A DNA stretch of 64,000 nt from Falciphora oryzae. Its lineage: Eukaryota > Ascomycota > Sordariomycetes > Magnaporthales > Magnaporthaceae. Positions 32,655 to 46,100 of the stretch are shown here, piece by piece; within the stretch, counting starts at the first letter, position 1, and every line of letters begins with the position of its first letter. Location of the stretch: NCBI GenBank assembly GCA_000733355.1, contig JNVV01000040.1:120600-184599 (forward strand). Reading direction: 5' to 3'. The notes beneath the pieces are model-generated. The model ran no database searches. It saw only the letters and a program-made list of their open reading frames with translations, and was not told where the DNA came from. The translations under genes were made by a program, and so were the position numbers.

Positions 32655-33099
32655 TGGATCCACTGACAGATGTGTGTTTCGACAATGTTGGAGGACAAAG
32701 CTGTAGAGGAAAGCGCATGGATGAATTCAAGTCCTCGATACCTTGGATTAAGGCACTTTTGTCCCAATTTATTGCGGAGGCGCGGTGAATTCTATACACA
32801 AGGACACGAGATTGGTGGGGGACGCTTGGTGTTGGCACCAACGGTTCTTTCTCCTCCCGCAGCACTCCATCGTGATTCACGGTCGGCAAGGGCCTACACT
32901 CGCCATCATACTCCGACAGCCAACTCACAATTACAGCTGGCCGACAGGGTTCAGCTTGATGAATACAAAAACATCCACAATTGGGGTCAAAGGCCTATAA
33001 GATAGGCTCTGGACGGGAGGCATCCTCCTCGAGCCCTGACAACGTAAACGCAGGCGCCCTGCTGACCACCTCAGACAATTGCAAACACAAAGCAAGGAG

Positions 33100-34245
33100 C
33101 TAGTCAGCGTCTCGATTTGGCCACCTCGACGAGACCTTGGAGGGATTCTCGACAGCACCGCCACCGCCGCCAAGGAACGGGCTGGGCAGTATGGGCGGCA
33201 GGGGAGGCGGACAGTTGGCATTCGCTAGATTTCCGTCGCCGCCATCGCTCGAGGCGCGGCTACTGTCCTCGTGCGGGTGCTCCGCTACCACCGCCGCCGT
33301 CACCCGCTCCGTATCGACAGCATTTCGGGCATGGCTATCGTCTGGTGCCTTACCAGAAAACAGCGGCGTCTCCGCGGCGGCCGCACCCCCCGTCTCTCGT
33401 CCGGGCTCCCTTGACGGCGACCGCGCCTCGATCATCGAAGGGACTACCAGCGGCGGTGGCGGCGGCGGCATGGGGGAGGAGCACTGCTGGTGCTGTGGTT
33501 CGTAGTGCTGATGCTGCAGCCCCTGGTGCCACGGAAAGCCCGGCCCGCCACGAAGCGCCGCCCTCAGCTCCTCGTCCGTCAGCTTCCGGTGGTCGGCAGG
33601 GATGACGTAGATGTGCTCGCGGCGCCAGTCCATCTCCTCGGCCGCCGCCCCCAGCCTCGGCCTTTCGCCGCCGCCAGCTGCCGGGAGGATGCCGACCGAG
33701 GCCGCCCAGAAGGACAGGCTGTCCATGACATCCCGGTACAGCCACCGGTTCTGCCGCGACACGTGCTCGCACCGGCCGCAGGGCTTGTGTGCCTCGGAAG
33801 GAGTACCCGTCAGCGCGACGTCGCCGTCACTGGCGTCGTTGGGCTCATCTTTGTCGCCGTCGTATGCGCCAGCAGCAGCAGCAGCAGCAGTGTCGTCCTT
33901 GGGGCGTGACCGCCAGCCGCCGCCACGGTTCTCCTCGTCGAGCTGGGCGCCGCACAGCAATCCCCGCTTCTTTCGGCGTCGCTCCTGCCTTCGTGTGCAG
34001 CCCTGGATTGCGGCTTGGCCCGGCGGTGAGATGTGGTTCTTGCTCTTCGCTCGTCCGCGGTGCTTGCGGTGGTTGACTATTTTCCGGCATCTGTCCGTGA
34101 GCGCCCCTTTACCGTGCGTGTCACTGCCCTGAGGCCCCAAGGGCAGCTCTCGTGGCTTTGAGACTCGGCTGCTTGAGCTGCTCGAACTCCGGGCCTCCGG
34201 ATTCCCGCGAGCCCTGGAGTATTTGCTCCGCCTTGACCTCGACAT
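33100..34245 (-). CDS. Low-complexity basic protein, unrecognised
   Basis: The single open frame of 381 residues starts MSRSRRSKYSRARGNPEA. The N-terminal third is Arg/Lys-rich and probably nuclear. A central segment looks conserved: KPCGRCEHVSRQNRWLYRDV, then DSLSFWAASVGILPA, then WRREHIYVIPADHRKLTDEE and LRGGPGFPWHQ. The C-terminal half is Pro/Gly/Ala-rich and disordered. A CAG run (33870-33890) encodes an alanine tract. The CGRC pair could bind a metal, but there is no full zinc-finger pattern. The function is unknown. The protein-like middle block argues for a real gene, although its high GC content makes chance openness possible. Confidence 0.55.
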   Translation of the reverse strand: MSRSRRSKYSRARGNPEARSSSSSSSRVSKPRELPLGPQGSDTHGKGALTDRCRKIVNHRKHRGRAKSKNHISPPGQAAIQGCTRRQERRRKKRGLLCGAQLDEENRGGGWRSRPKDDTAAAAAAGAYDGDKDEPNDASDGDVALTGTPSEAHKPCGRCEHVSRQNRWLYRDVMDSLSFWAASVGILPAAGGGERPRLGAAAEEMDWRREHIYVIPADHRKLTDEELRAALRGGPGFPWHQGLQHQHYEPQHQQCSSPMPPPPPPLVVPSMIEARSPSREPGRETGGAAAAETPLFSGKAPDDSHARNAVDTERVTAAVVAEHPHEDSSRASSDGGDGNLANANCPPPLPPILPSPFLGGGGGAVENPSKVSSRWPNRDAD

Positions 34246-37200
34246 GGTCTTAGAATGCTCAGCACCCCTCTGCCATGTAGTCTTTTGCGGGCAAGAGTAC
34301 CAAGCTTTTGGGCAAGAAGGTCTTGACGGTGAAGTCGTTGGCGGTGATAGCGGATGTGATGCGAGGGCGCGGAGAGTATGTGCATGTGGTTATGGGAGAC
34401 GGTGACGAAGATATCATGGGCTTGAGGGTGCATCTACAAAAGGCTTGTTTCGTAATATATCAAACGCCAGGGCGAGGAGCCTCGATAGGCAGCAGAGACC
34501 CCCCTTGCTCCGCTAGACGGTTCCTATCTGGAATATTTTACGCGCCGAAGCACCCTTCTGAAGATCTACGAAGATCCATTCAAACAATCAATTCTATGAG
34601 TGCCATTTGTTTGAGTCCACCGGAACCATCGGGGGGATTCCCGAATAACATTGATGCGCAAAGAGGGATCATGGACAAAGGCATCGGGCTTCCTAGAAAG
34701 ACTCCGAGAGCAGGTTCTATGGAAACGGTGCGCCATGGAGAGGCCTCGGGAATGGCATCATGGGAGACGGGTGCCCTTGGACGAACCTGCACAGCAAGAA
34801 CAATGTGGGATGGTGGCCGTCGAAGGCAGCTCGCTAACCAGCCATAACAGCCTGGTACTCGTTAAGCTTGGTGCTGGTTTGACAGAAACTGGATGCATGT
34901 CAGACCTGATTCAGGAAACTCTCGAAGCGAAGTGCTTAGCTTTGAGGGCCTCCGGTCCAGCTACTTCCAGTAAAAGGAGGAGGCCCCTTGCAACGACCTG
35001 GAGTCCCCGCATCAGGAGCATGGTTTCCCCTCTACGGGGTATCCAGCCTTCCCGCACTAGCAAGAGAATACCTTCCCGCACTGGCAGGAGGATATCACAG
35101 GAATAACGCTTGGCGAGTATCCACCGTACAGTCCCTCGGATTCAGAGGGATCAGGGATCAATCCGTAGCGGAGAAAGGAGAACAGCCCACGCGGCCCCAT
35201 GAGGGTCTGGACCACTGCGACGAGCCTCAGGGAGTCATTGAGACTGTGGTAGAGAGCTTGATGCGGGCCGGCGGGGAGAGCGTGTTGTTGCCGAGCCGTG
35301 AAGCGGTGTGACCTGAATCCCACTAGTAGACTGGTCGTCAGCTCCCCCTTGCCAATCTGGTGCCTGCAGGTATGCATGGCATCGTGGATGCTATACAGCA
35401 GGGGTTTCGCTAGCGAACTAGCCCTTTGAAAGCCATCGTAGCCGAGGTGGCCAAAACGGATGGCAGAGGAGCGTCTTGTGGTGTCGCAGGAGGACTGTAC
35501 GTAGTAAGCTGCACATGATGTTGCGAGGTCGGGGAAACGAAACAGGCAAGCCGTCGAATGTCGCCAAAGAAGTGCAAGAGACACACGCACTAGCGAGCCA
35601 AGGCCTCCTTCGGCACCAAATATTTGGACCAGGTGCCGATCCCATGTGAGGGGCTAGCAATCACCAAAAGATGCGGCGCGCGTAATGCCCCCCTATGCAT
35701 GTGTGATATGGGGAGGCAAGCAACCTGCCTGGCTGCCTTGGTTTCGCACCACCTGAACAGCCCAGCTCCCGGATAACGGCCGAAACAGATCTGTTAGAGG
35801 CCATGGGGCGGCCCTCAGTCAGATGCGAAGCAGGGGAGCGAAAGGACCCGTGGCTTTTTTGCCGGCTGACTAGATCAGGAAGCGGCAGCGGTCCCCGTTT
35901 GGTTTTGCGGCGATATCGGTGCGTGAGCGCGACAGCGACGGTCACCGATTCAACGATGGCGCACATGAACCGCTTGCCCACGGGCCGCCCGTCGGACGCC
36001 ATGATTGACCTGGCGCCTGGTAGGTTTGATGGGTGCGAGCAGGAGGCGTGCAGGCGAGGAGACAGGTCGACAGCGGTGTGACAGCAGGGCAGCAGGCAGC
36101 ACGGCAGGATGGGGAAGCGTGTGCGCGCCGAGGAGATCGGCAAGCCAGAAGCTGAAATGGGACTGACAGCAAGAGAACACTCTGACTCGACCACCACTCT
36201 TAGACACTTGGCTCCGCTCACCATCAACTCCGATCCAGCCTGGATTGGGATCGTTGGGATGGTTCGCGAGTCAAGGCCGGCGGCCGGTGAAGAGAGATGA
36301 GGGTTTATCGTGTCCAGGTCCAAGCAAAAGCCAAGCATCAAATTTTGACGCACGCTGTGTGGCTCAAGCTGCTACCCCAGCAAGCCAGGGGACCAGCTCC
36401 AGTCCCTGGGACCAAGGCTGGGGGGGTATCGAACCACTTTTCAGAAGGCCGTCTGGGGAAGCAGCCACTGGGAGTGGGGCCTTCCTCGCTTGCAGTGCTT
36501 GCCAATACGCACGGTGGAGCCCGACATTTCAGCCCTCCGGCGTCTTTCCTAAAACGCAGCAGCAGCATCGCGGACACCAAGATAAATCATCAAATTAGCA
36601 CGCGGAGCGCGGAGCCCGTCGTGGTAACCTGTCACATGACCCCCCTTTTCGTCGATCACTGGCCTCCATGAGTTGCTTCTCCGGGTGGTTGCATTGCGAT
36701 GCACACAGGCATTCGACAGGCACAGCCGCGGCGAGGGGCATTGAGCCAACAAGATACGACCAAACACGAAGGAATCCCCTCTTACGTCAGCTTGTCGTCA
36801 GACAAAAACGGTCCGAAGAAACGGTGTAACCCGGCCAGGTTTGCATCCACGATTGCGCATGACACTATCGAATATTGACGCCATTGAAACTGCTGGTTGG
36901 CGGCGAGGAGCCGCAGTTCCCGTCCCCCTGGCCAAGCCACCTCGCTCAACGCACCCCAACGACCTTGCATGCCTTGCTTGCTGTCGTGCTGTCGTGCCGC
37001 CCTCCCTAGCACGGTGGCGCTCGAGGCTTTAGGACGCCAGCGGCCCTGGGCTAGGCGTAGATCGCGGGCGTTCGCGCACGCGCCGGGGCGGACAATCACC
37101 TTGAGAAGTTTCAGACAATCACGTCCCGCCCTATGAGCCGCCTGTTTCAGATATCCAACTATCGACATCTCCGTCGGCCGAGGGCGATGTGGCGGCCACA

Positions 37201-39747
37201 TGTCACCGAATGGCCTGGAATCGCGGCAGCGACGGACTGGATGGAGTGGGAATGAATAATCAGCCCACCCCGAATCGCAGCCCCCACGCCCGCCTGTGCA
37301 ATGTGTCATCTGGCCTCGTCCAACCAACAGACTCGTAGAGGCATAGAAGGTTTGCGAGAGACGACAGAGAAACAAACTGCACCTTGCCGACGACTGGTGG
37401 CGCCCAGGCAGCCGCAAGGGCGCTTGTTTCCCTCGTGTTACGCCACTTCTCACTAACCAGCATGGGACATGATTACCAGATATCTCCCACTTGATTCTAG
37501 GAGCAAAGGGAGAGAGGGTGCGAGGGGGCCAAACATTCATCGCTGAAGTTGGTCGTGATGCCGGCTAACAGAGGCACGGTCTGCATCGCGGTGACTGATT
37601 CTGCCAACCTACCTCAGATGCCGTGATTGTCCCTCGGGACCGATGAAGCCATCCGGGAGCTTCGGGCGGGCGATTACGTTGTGCCATGTGTCCTAGAGCA
37701 AACCGGGTTGCTGCTGCGTGACCTGCATGCAGGGCCGTTGAGAGGTCGATTGGAGCCCGCGCTTGTATCACCTTCCTTGGCTGGCTGAGAGCTTCTGGCG
37801 CTTCTAGCGCTCGTTCCCCTGGGGCTCGCGCCGACGCCAGTAATCAGCTCGTGGCAGCCGAAGAAAAGCGTCGATGCATCTGTACGCACAGGCGCGCGTG
37901 ATTCCCTATTGACGCATGCGGTCAAGCCGATTGCAGACTCGCAACAGGCCGACAAGGCTCTCTCATGTCTTTGCTTTTATTAGGGGCTTGTTTGCTTGCT
38001 GGGTTTGCCCTGTTCCGCTGTGGCGGGAGCAAGCGAGCGAGGCCTGCTTCGTGCTGGGGAAACGGTGTTGCGGGTATCAGACGAGCCAGTGGGGTAAATT
38101 CCCCGCCAAAACGCATTCCGTTTCTGCCTTCCCCATGCAGCTTGGCGTAGGAGAGAGGGTGGGCGGCACCACGCACCACGCTTCTCTCCTCGGCTTCTTT
38201 TTTCCCTGCGACGAACCACAGCACCACAGCTCTCGGCAGTGCCGGGTTTTGTTGGCCTCTTCTCGTCAGCAAACCACGGCGACGGAAATGATGCCCCCCT
38301 GGCCTTCCTCCCAACCCTCCGACCCCGCGCCAAGCTGGGCTTGGTGCGCCGGGGCCGGTCTTGGGAGTTGAGGGTGGGAAACGGGCTATCAGCTTGTCCA
38401 GGAAGGTACAGGCCCGGCGCAGTCAATGCGCTGCGATACAATCTCCATCCACGATGGCCTACACATGCGCACGTACTTGCAATGCTCGCTCGCTTCCACC
38501 CTACGATGCCGGTCTGCTGGTGCTGGTGCTGGTGCTGCTGCCAGTGCCCTGCACCCATCAGCCAAGCCAAGCACTATGAGGAGTGCAGCGTGCAGCACCC
38601 GCAGGATGCATCCACCTTCAACAGTCGCGTTCGTCCTTCCATCCATTCTGGTCCATCCACCCGACCCCCTTCCACCTAGCCAACCAGCTAGATCGTCCAT
38701 GCCATCCATGTTTGTTCTGTGCCCCAGGGCGTTGCTTCCTGCTCTTGGCCTCGCTAGCCCCCATGCTTCCCTACCCATCCCTGCTCTACCAACATGCACA
38801 GGCGTCTGCGACTGATGGCCGTTATCACGCACCCCTTGCTCACCCACGTTTCCCTCGTCAGCAGCAGTCTCTTCACACCCCTTTATCTTTTTCGGGCTAG
38901 ATCGACCGACCTCTCCGCTGGTCGGCCCCCTCTTCTGAAAACGGCTCTGTTCCTCGGGTGCGTGTTGCACCCCGGTCGGCTGCATGCGAATTATAATGGC
39001 CGTGGTCTGGTATGGCAGGGGACCAACCTCGACCCTTCGTCCTGGCAGAGTGGACCACTGGCATCTCTGGCCTGCCTCTTGCACCAACAAAAGGAGGCAC
39101 GGCGCCGCATACACGCCCGCACACCACCATTCCCGTACTCTCTACCCACTGGGAACCGTGAGAGTCCGCCAACAACCGCAACGAACATCGCCAATGGTAT
39201 AAACCGACGGCCGAGGACGCCGCCCCAGAGAGGAAAGAGACTTGGATGGATATGCTTGCTCGCCAGCGTCACTGTAGACGCAAGCGCTCTCTCTACCCGC
39301 CGGTGCCGGCCCCAGGACAGCTCCCAGCAAACACCTCGCAGCCCTCTGCTTGCCGTCTCGACGGCCCATCTCGGACAAAAAGGCGCTCGGAATTGATCGT
39401 CCCATAGTCGCCGCCTTCACGGCTGGCACTCAGTCAACGGTGGACGACCTCTCTTTCAGTCACCACCGCAAGCAACCGCATTTCCCATACCGTGGCCGAC
39501 TTTTCTTCAAGACAAAACTTACCTTCCCTGCCCCTATCCTTCCGAAGGAGCGCGGGCCCGGCAGCCAGACAACCCTTTCTATCCGACCTTCTGGGGCTGT
39601 TTTCCGCCACTGCGACGCAGCGCCTCCTTGGGTGGCCTCACATGAAATAGTTTATCCACCGCGGCCTCCCGGCTTCTCTACTCGTGTATAGCCGCCTACC
39701 GTGGCGGCTCCTCGACGGCGCACACGCACAGCTTCCAAAGCGTCAGG
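34246..39747. other. 5.5-kb stretch without a supported gene
   Basis: Frames of 150-250 codons occur on both strands (for example 36782-37540 minus), but none has a domain, an ATG in good context together with introns, or consistent composition. 38400-39740 is C/T-rich on the plus strand with repeated CCTTCC/CTCTC tracts. It is probably the long promoter and 5' leader of the GPCR gene. GTGCTG repeats occur at 38515-38540. Confidence 0.4.
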
Positions 39748-41313
39748 ATGAATACCCCCGAAGATGAGCTCAGGCTGGAGCAGCTGGATCAGTTCAGTAT
39801 CATCGAACGCGTCTGCTCGGTGTTCTCGCTGCTCGGATGCGTCTTCATCATCGCCACCTTCTGCTCCAGGAAATCGTTTCACAAGCCCATCAACCGGCTG
39901 GTCTTCTATGCCTCATTCGGCAACATGATGAGCAACGTCGGGACTCTGATGGCTAGGACATATGTCGGCGACAGCACCTCACCCGGCTGTCAGTTCCAGG
40001 CGTTCCTGATTCAGATGTGGGTGACCCCGATACCTCGACCACCATAGCCGCATGCTGACTTTGCAAACGCCAGGTTCCTGCCCGCAGACACGTTCTGGAC
40101 CCTGGCCATGGCCGTCAATGTCTACCTCACATTCTACTACAAGTTTGACGCCGCAAAACTGCGCCGAATGGAGCTGCCGTACCTGATCGTCTGCTACGGA
40201 GTTCCCTTTATCGTCGCCCTAACCTACGTTTTCATCGACCACCCAAGGCGCGGGAGAATGTACGGAGACGCCACGCTATGGTGCTGGATTAGCCCCAAGT
40301 GGGACGTTTGGCGCATCGCTACCTTCTACGGTCCCATCTGGGTCATCATCTTGATTACCTTCTTCATCTACATTCGCGCCGGAGGCGAGATCTACCGCAA
40401 GCACAAGCAGCTCCGCAACTTCCAGTCCAGCAGCAACAACCACGATCCGGAGCCGCTTCCGCCGATGGACGATCCTTTTTTGGCAAACAAGACGACCGAG
40501 ATTTACGTCACGTCCGAGGTCGCCAACAACCCGCCAGGCTCCATCGACCTTTCTCCCCTCGGCCGCCGGGCCCCTGAGGCTGCGGCCCTGCCACCGAACA
40601 ATGCGCCACCGGCCGGAGCATACTCAGTTACCATCTCGTCCAACGCCAGGACGAGCGTCGGGGAAGACGACATGTCTATCAAGCCTGCCGATGTGCTTCC
40701 TATCGCGCATCCGCGGCCCACTACATCATCGGCGACGTCCGGCAACAACAGTGCCCCAAGCAATCCCGTCGGCGGGCGACGCAAGACCAGCCACGAAGCC
40801 AACAATGCTGCCTGGTCGTACACCAAATGCGCCATTCTCTTCTTCACGGCGATACTGGTGACGTGGATCCCGTCGAGCGCGAACAGAGTCTACTCGGTTG
40901 TGCATGTCAGCCAGGTGAACCTAACGCTCGAGTACATGAGCGCGTTTGTGCTGCCGCTTCAGGGGTTCTGGAACGCCATCATCTACGTCGTGACGTCGTG
41001 GTCCGCCTGCACCCTACTGTGGCACGACCTTTTCCTCTCACGCAGGCCCGTCACGGAGCTCATCGGCCATGGCGGCGCCAGAAATTCCCACCAAGTCGGC
41101 GCGAACCAGCACCGCCGGCAGACCTTTGGCGGTGTCGGGACTGCGGCCAACGACTTTGGCGCAGGGCGCAGGCCGACCACGGCCATGGCCGGGGGCAGCC
41201 GCTTGCCCGGTGGCTACGACAAGAGCTACGAGAGCGAGAGCATGACGGAGCTCACCAGCAGGCCCTCGACAAACGAGCAGTCTGTGGAGAGGAAACCGCA
41301 TACCTCCCTATGA
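39748..41313 (+). CDS. cAMP-receptor-like G-protein-coupled receptor
   Basis: This plasma-membrane receptor would signal through heterotrimeric G proteins; its ligand is unknown. Exon 1 is 39748-40016 and exon 2 is 40074-41313. The 57-bp intron starts GTGGGT and ends GCCAG after a GCTGAC branch point. The spliced product is 502 residues. Seven hydrophobic segments are visible: about 22-40, 50-68, 94-113, 123-144, 168-190, 342-360 and 375-398. The join LIQM-FLPADTFWTLAMAVNVYL gives the conserved TM3 entry of the Dictyostelium cAR-like class. The third cytoplasmic loop is long (about 150 residues) and disordered, with PPMDDPF and Ser/Thr/Pro tracts, as in Neurospora GPR-1-like receptors. The C-tail is Ser/Thr-rich. 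The gene appears intact. Confidence 0.9.
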
Positions 41314-41756
41314 CTATCACGACCAGATGTATTCCTTTGTCGACTCATCTCCTATATGTAATGGCAGGGCGGCGGACGTTGCGAGCGCTCCTCTTGTTCA
41401 GCGGCCAGTGGACATTTCCTTTTTGGGTTACGATGACGAAAATACCCTAGCCTTTTCATTGCTTGTTAATGTTTTTCCTCTAGCCTACCCGCTATTTTCC
41501 TCATTCTCATGTGCTTGGGAGCCTTTGTTGGAACATTTGCAAAGCGAGCAAGCGGATAGTTGATTTGGTTTCGATATCTAGAGCGGCGTTTTGAGGATGT
41601 CGAAAATTACGACGGGCTGTCGCATATCCATTCCCAGTTGCTTTTCTCTCAGTCCATCTAATCTACTTGATACTCTACTCCCCAGGGTCTAATCTTGCCA
41701 TCATAGTCCACTTGCGCGCTCGCCACAACACGCTAGTGTAGCCATATATCAGGAGA
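41314..41756. other. GPCR 3' flank
   Basis: The 41450-41530 segment is T-rich and fits a 3' untranslated region. No gene is seen. Confidence 0.4.
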
Positions 41757-41888
41757 GAAAGTATATTTAACGTCGTCAAGTCAGGATCTACCTATCCCTG
41801 CCTCCCTAGTGGCATACGACGTGCTAGCGCTACCTAAGCTTATCTACACCAGGCTAGTGCTGCTATCGAGGCGGCTAACAGAGTAGCG
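41757..41888. repeat. Dispersed repeat R1, copy 2
   Basis: Matches 8043-8170 in the same orientation, from GTATATTTAACGTCGT to ATCGAGGCGGCTAAC, with small indels. Confidence 0.75.
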
Positions 41889-42080
41889 CTTTTTTGGCAT
41901 AATCGATAAAGCAATCTTTCCAGCTATTAGCTTCGTGCATTGCTTCCAGCAGGAGGGAGGCGATGCCGGCGTCGATTAATCGGGCTAATGTGGCGCATAT
42001 CAGGGCCGTTTGGCTTTATTCGCGAGTAAAGCTCGCAATTATCTTTTCCGCAACCGCTGCGGCCGACCCAGGGGGCGGGC
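41889..42080 (-). mobile_element. Transposon-derived coding scrap
   Basis: The minus strand reads AAAVAEKIIASFTRE, a stop, then SQTALICATLARLIDAGIAS and LLEAMHEANSWKDCF, running directly into repeat R1. It resembles ORF1/gag-type alpha-helical sequence, but the family is not certain. One internal stop. Confidence 0.4.
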
Positions 42081-43126
42081 ACGTAGGCCGGGAGGTAGGT
42101 ATCTGGCGCTCGCGCGCAGTTGGGGCGTAGGGGGCTTGGGTGGATGGTAGGGGAAAGGAGGGGGAGGGTGAGGTTCCGTCGCGTGCCGCGCTCAGACCTG
42201 TCGGGGCACCTCTGCCGGTGCCGCCGCCGTGGGAGCCTTCTGGCCCTGATCGGGTTCAAGGCGTTGGACATTCCGCAGAGGGGGACGGCGTTATCGGTTG
42301 CGCTGTCGCGCGCGGGGGCCGGGGCGGCAGCATTGTGCTCCTCCGGGCAGGCGGGCCACCGAGGAGAGCGTATTGCGCCACCCTATTGGCCAAGGGGGCC
42401 GTTGGCAACGGCATGCTGCCGTCGCCAGCGCCTTTTAGCGGGCGTGGTGTTGGTGTTGAGTCGCTTGAATGGCGGGTATTAAGGATTTGTATGCAATTTG
42501 GCAGTGTGCACTAGCAGCACCATGCCAAGAATTGATACTGTGATCACATACGAAAGTAACCACCCACCCTCACGTACCCTACTAGCCCCCCATGCTTACA
42601 CTTTTCCGAATACAGCCAGAGCAACGAGGGTACCCATCCCCTGCTGGAATGGGCACGTACAAAAAACTGCCAACCGATTGATTCCGTCAAGTCTACGCCG
42701 TGGAACGGCCAAGGTCCCCTTACTAGCGCGGGACATGGAGGTGGGTGATTACTTAGGTATGGCGTCTAGTAGGTACGAGGAAGGATGGCCGACCCGTGGG
42801 CGAATGTGACGGAAGCTGAAATGCCGGCACGCGTTTGCCAGCGCAGCGCCGGCGAGAACTTCAGAAAATGCCTTGGAGAAAACCTGGCCTTTTGATAGGC
42901 TATCAATCAGAGGTGCAGGCGTGGCTGCGCACCGCCTCGTTGGCGGCTGTGCGAGTTGGCCGTCCGCCTTGCAGCCTTACCCCTCCCTTTGCGGCCCAAC
43001 GACACAACCCCAAGTTCTCGACGGGCGCTCGTCGATATCTCAACCACGGCATCCATCTACTTGCTCCATATCGGCTGATTGCTAACTTCTAATTCTCATT
43101 CGTGCTTGCCACCTGCTTGCTGCGCT
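42081..43126. other. Unassigned DNA and NLR upstream region
   Basis: 42120-42480 is GC-rich with open but featureless frames. 42500-43126 probably contains the promoter of the NLR gene. Confidence 0.3.
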
Positions 43127-46100
43127 ATGGAGGGGTTGGGAGCAGCTGCGAGCGCCATCGCGGTGGTCGACATTGCCGCAAAAATCGGCGCCCTCTGCTT
43201 TCAATACTCTCGAGAAGTCAAGGATGCCAAGCACGACATCGAACGCTTCCGACAGCAATCGGAGGCCTTGAAGATAATCGCCGAAAGCGCGCAACGGCTT
43301 CTGCAAGGTCCAGATGGGCCTCGATTTGAGACTGCGCACAACCTGCGCAGCGCCCTTGCGAATGCTCGCTCGCAGCTCGATCCCATTTATACAAGGCTAG
43401 ATGAGAAACTGAATAAGGGCCGTACGGGTCGTGCTATGAGACATTTGGGTCTGCGCGCCCTGCATGGCCGTTCGAAAGCAAAGAGGTCGAGAAAATCATT
43501 AGCGACCTCCGGCAGGAGCGGGACGCGATTTCCGCTGCCCTCCAGATTGACCAAGCGTTCGTCACACCCCCAAAGCCGCCATTACGCAGCTAACATCGAG
43601 AAATAGCAACCAGATCCTCAGCATCAACCGCAAAATCGATTTTTCAAACCTTCCTGTTGCGAGAGGCGCTGCATTCGATGCCCAGGCGAACGAACACGAC
43701 CCAAGCTGCCACCCCGACACCCGCGTGGACCTTCTCGCCGACATTCACAAGTGGATCAAGGATCCCAACGGTAAATGCATTTTCTGGCTGCGCGGCATGG
43801 CCGGAACCGGCAAATCGACTATCTCTCGAACTGTCGCCAGAAAGCTTTCCGAGGAGAAGGTGCCCAACGCCAGCTTTTTCTTCAAAAAAGGCGAAGGAGA
43901 CCGCGGCAAAGCGGCCATGTTTTTCACCACCATACTCGCTCAACTTGTCCACCAGCTGCCGGCGTTGGCATCGCACGTCCAGAACGCAATTGAGAGCGAC
44001 CCGGCCATCGTCGACAAGAACAAGAAAGAGCAGTTCGAGAAGCTCTTCCTAGAGCCGCTGGACAAGTGCAAAGGCGCCGGTTCCCCGCTGCTTGCTGTGG
44101 TGGTGGATGCGCTTGACGAATGCGATCGCGAAGAGGACGTCACCGCCCTCGTTCACCTTCTGTCCAGAGCTGAAGAGATAATGTCCTTCCGGCTCCGGTT
44201 TTTCGTCACCAGCCGACCTGAGCTGCCCATCCGCCTTGGTTTCAAAAAAATCGGCGGCAGTTACCGAGATTTAGCCCTTCATGAGATTCCTGAGCAGGAT
44301 ATAAGAAGAGATATTTCCGCATTTCTGCGCTCGGAGCTGAACCGGGTCCGGGATGATTACAACGAAACGGTGACAGGGCCGGGATTGCCGCCAGATTGGC
44401 CCCCACACGCCAATCTTGACAGTCTTGTCAATATGGCTGTGCCGCTTTTCATTTTCGCATCGACAGCTTGCCGTTTTATTACCGATGGTGATTACGGCGA
44501 TCCTAAGGAGCAGCTCGACAAAATCCTGGAGTACAAGACAAAGGGCGGATGGTCTCAACTCCACACGACGTATCTGCCTATTCTGAACCAGCTTCTTCTC
44601 AAGCCCACCGACAAAGGGTTTGTAAAGCGCAAAGAGAAAGAAGAAGCCGAGATCGTTACGTGGTTCCGCGATATCGTTGGAACTATCGTACTCCTTGCCG
44701 ATCCTCTCCCTTCTACATCGCTCGCACGCCTCCTTGGCAGATCCGATGTGGACACGAAACTGCGCCGATTGCATTCTGTCCTCGATATTGCGAAAGATCC
44801 TCTCGTCCCTATCAAGCCGCTCCATCTATCCTTTCGCGACTTCCTCGTGGATCACGAGAATCGCAATGCGAACCCGTTCTGGGTTGACGAGCGAGAAACC
44901 CATGAGCAGCTGGCGGACCGCTGCCTCAAACTGCTGTCAGCCGGCGACACCCTTAGGAAAGACATTTGCGGTTTGCGCCACCCCGGCGCACTCCGGTCCG
45001 AAATCAGCCCGCGGATCATCGACGACCGCCTGCCGCCCGAGGTCCAATATGCTTGCCGATATTGGGTCCACCACTGCAAAGAGAGTACGCGCCGGATACG
45101 GGACGGCGACCGCGTCCATGACTTTCTGATCAGTCGTCTCCTTTACTGGCTGGAAGCATTAGGCATTATGGGGCGGATACGGGAAAGTGTTGGAATGGTG
45201 GATGACCTGCTCAGTCTGCTCCACGTAAGTGTATGCGCTTGTCCGTGTTACAGAAACATATTAACCCAGCTTATAGCCAGAAAACAGCAGTACGGCATCA
45301 ACTCTCCTTCGCAATATGCAGCGCTTTATTTTAAACTATTGCGCTGTTATCGACGCATCTCCTTTGCAACTCTACTGTTCGGCCATTGTCTTTGTACCAA
45401 AGAACAGCATTATCCGAACGCTATTTCATAACCACTTTCCCAGCTGGCTTCGGTTGGCACCACGGGTAGATCTGGACTGGAATGCGTGTCTGCAAACGCT
45501 CGAGGGGCATAACGGTGCAGTCTTGTCAGTGGACTTTTCGCCTGACGGCCGGCAGCTCGCGTCGGCGTCGCACGACCGGACCGTTAAGCTCTGGGACGCG
45601 GCGACCGGTGCATGCGTCGCGACGTTCGAAGGGCACAGCGATTGGGTTACGTCAATAGCCTTCTCGCCCGACGGTCGGCGGCTCGCGTCAGCGTCGCACG
45701 ACCGGACCGTTAAGCTTTGGGACGCGGCGACCGGTGCATGCGTCGCGGCGTTCGGAGGGCACAGCGATTGGGTTACATCAATAACCTTTTCGCCCGACGG
45801 TCGGCAGCTCGCGTCGGCGTCGCACGACCAAACCGTTAAGCTTTGGAACGCGGCGACCGGCGCATGCGTCGCGATGCTCGAAGGGCACAGCGATTGGGTC
45901 AATTCAGTAACCTTTTCGCCCGACGGCCGGCAGCTCGCGTCGGTGTCGCGCGACCGGACCGTTAAGCTTTGGAACGCGGCAACCGGCGCATGCGTCGCGA
46001 CGTTCGAAGGGCACAGCGATTCGGTCAATTCAGTAACCTTTTCGCCCGACGGCCGGCAGCTCGCGTCGGCGTCGCGCGACCGGACCGTCAAGCTTTGGGA

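Noticed and set aside
36782..37540. 252-codon minus-strand frame
   Set aside because: No domain, no plausible introns and random-looking composition. It lies in the gene-poor stretch before the GPCR.
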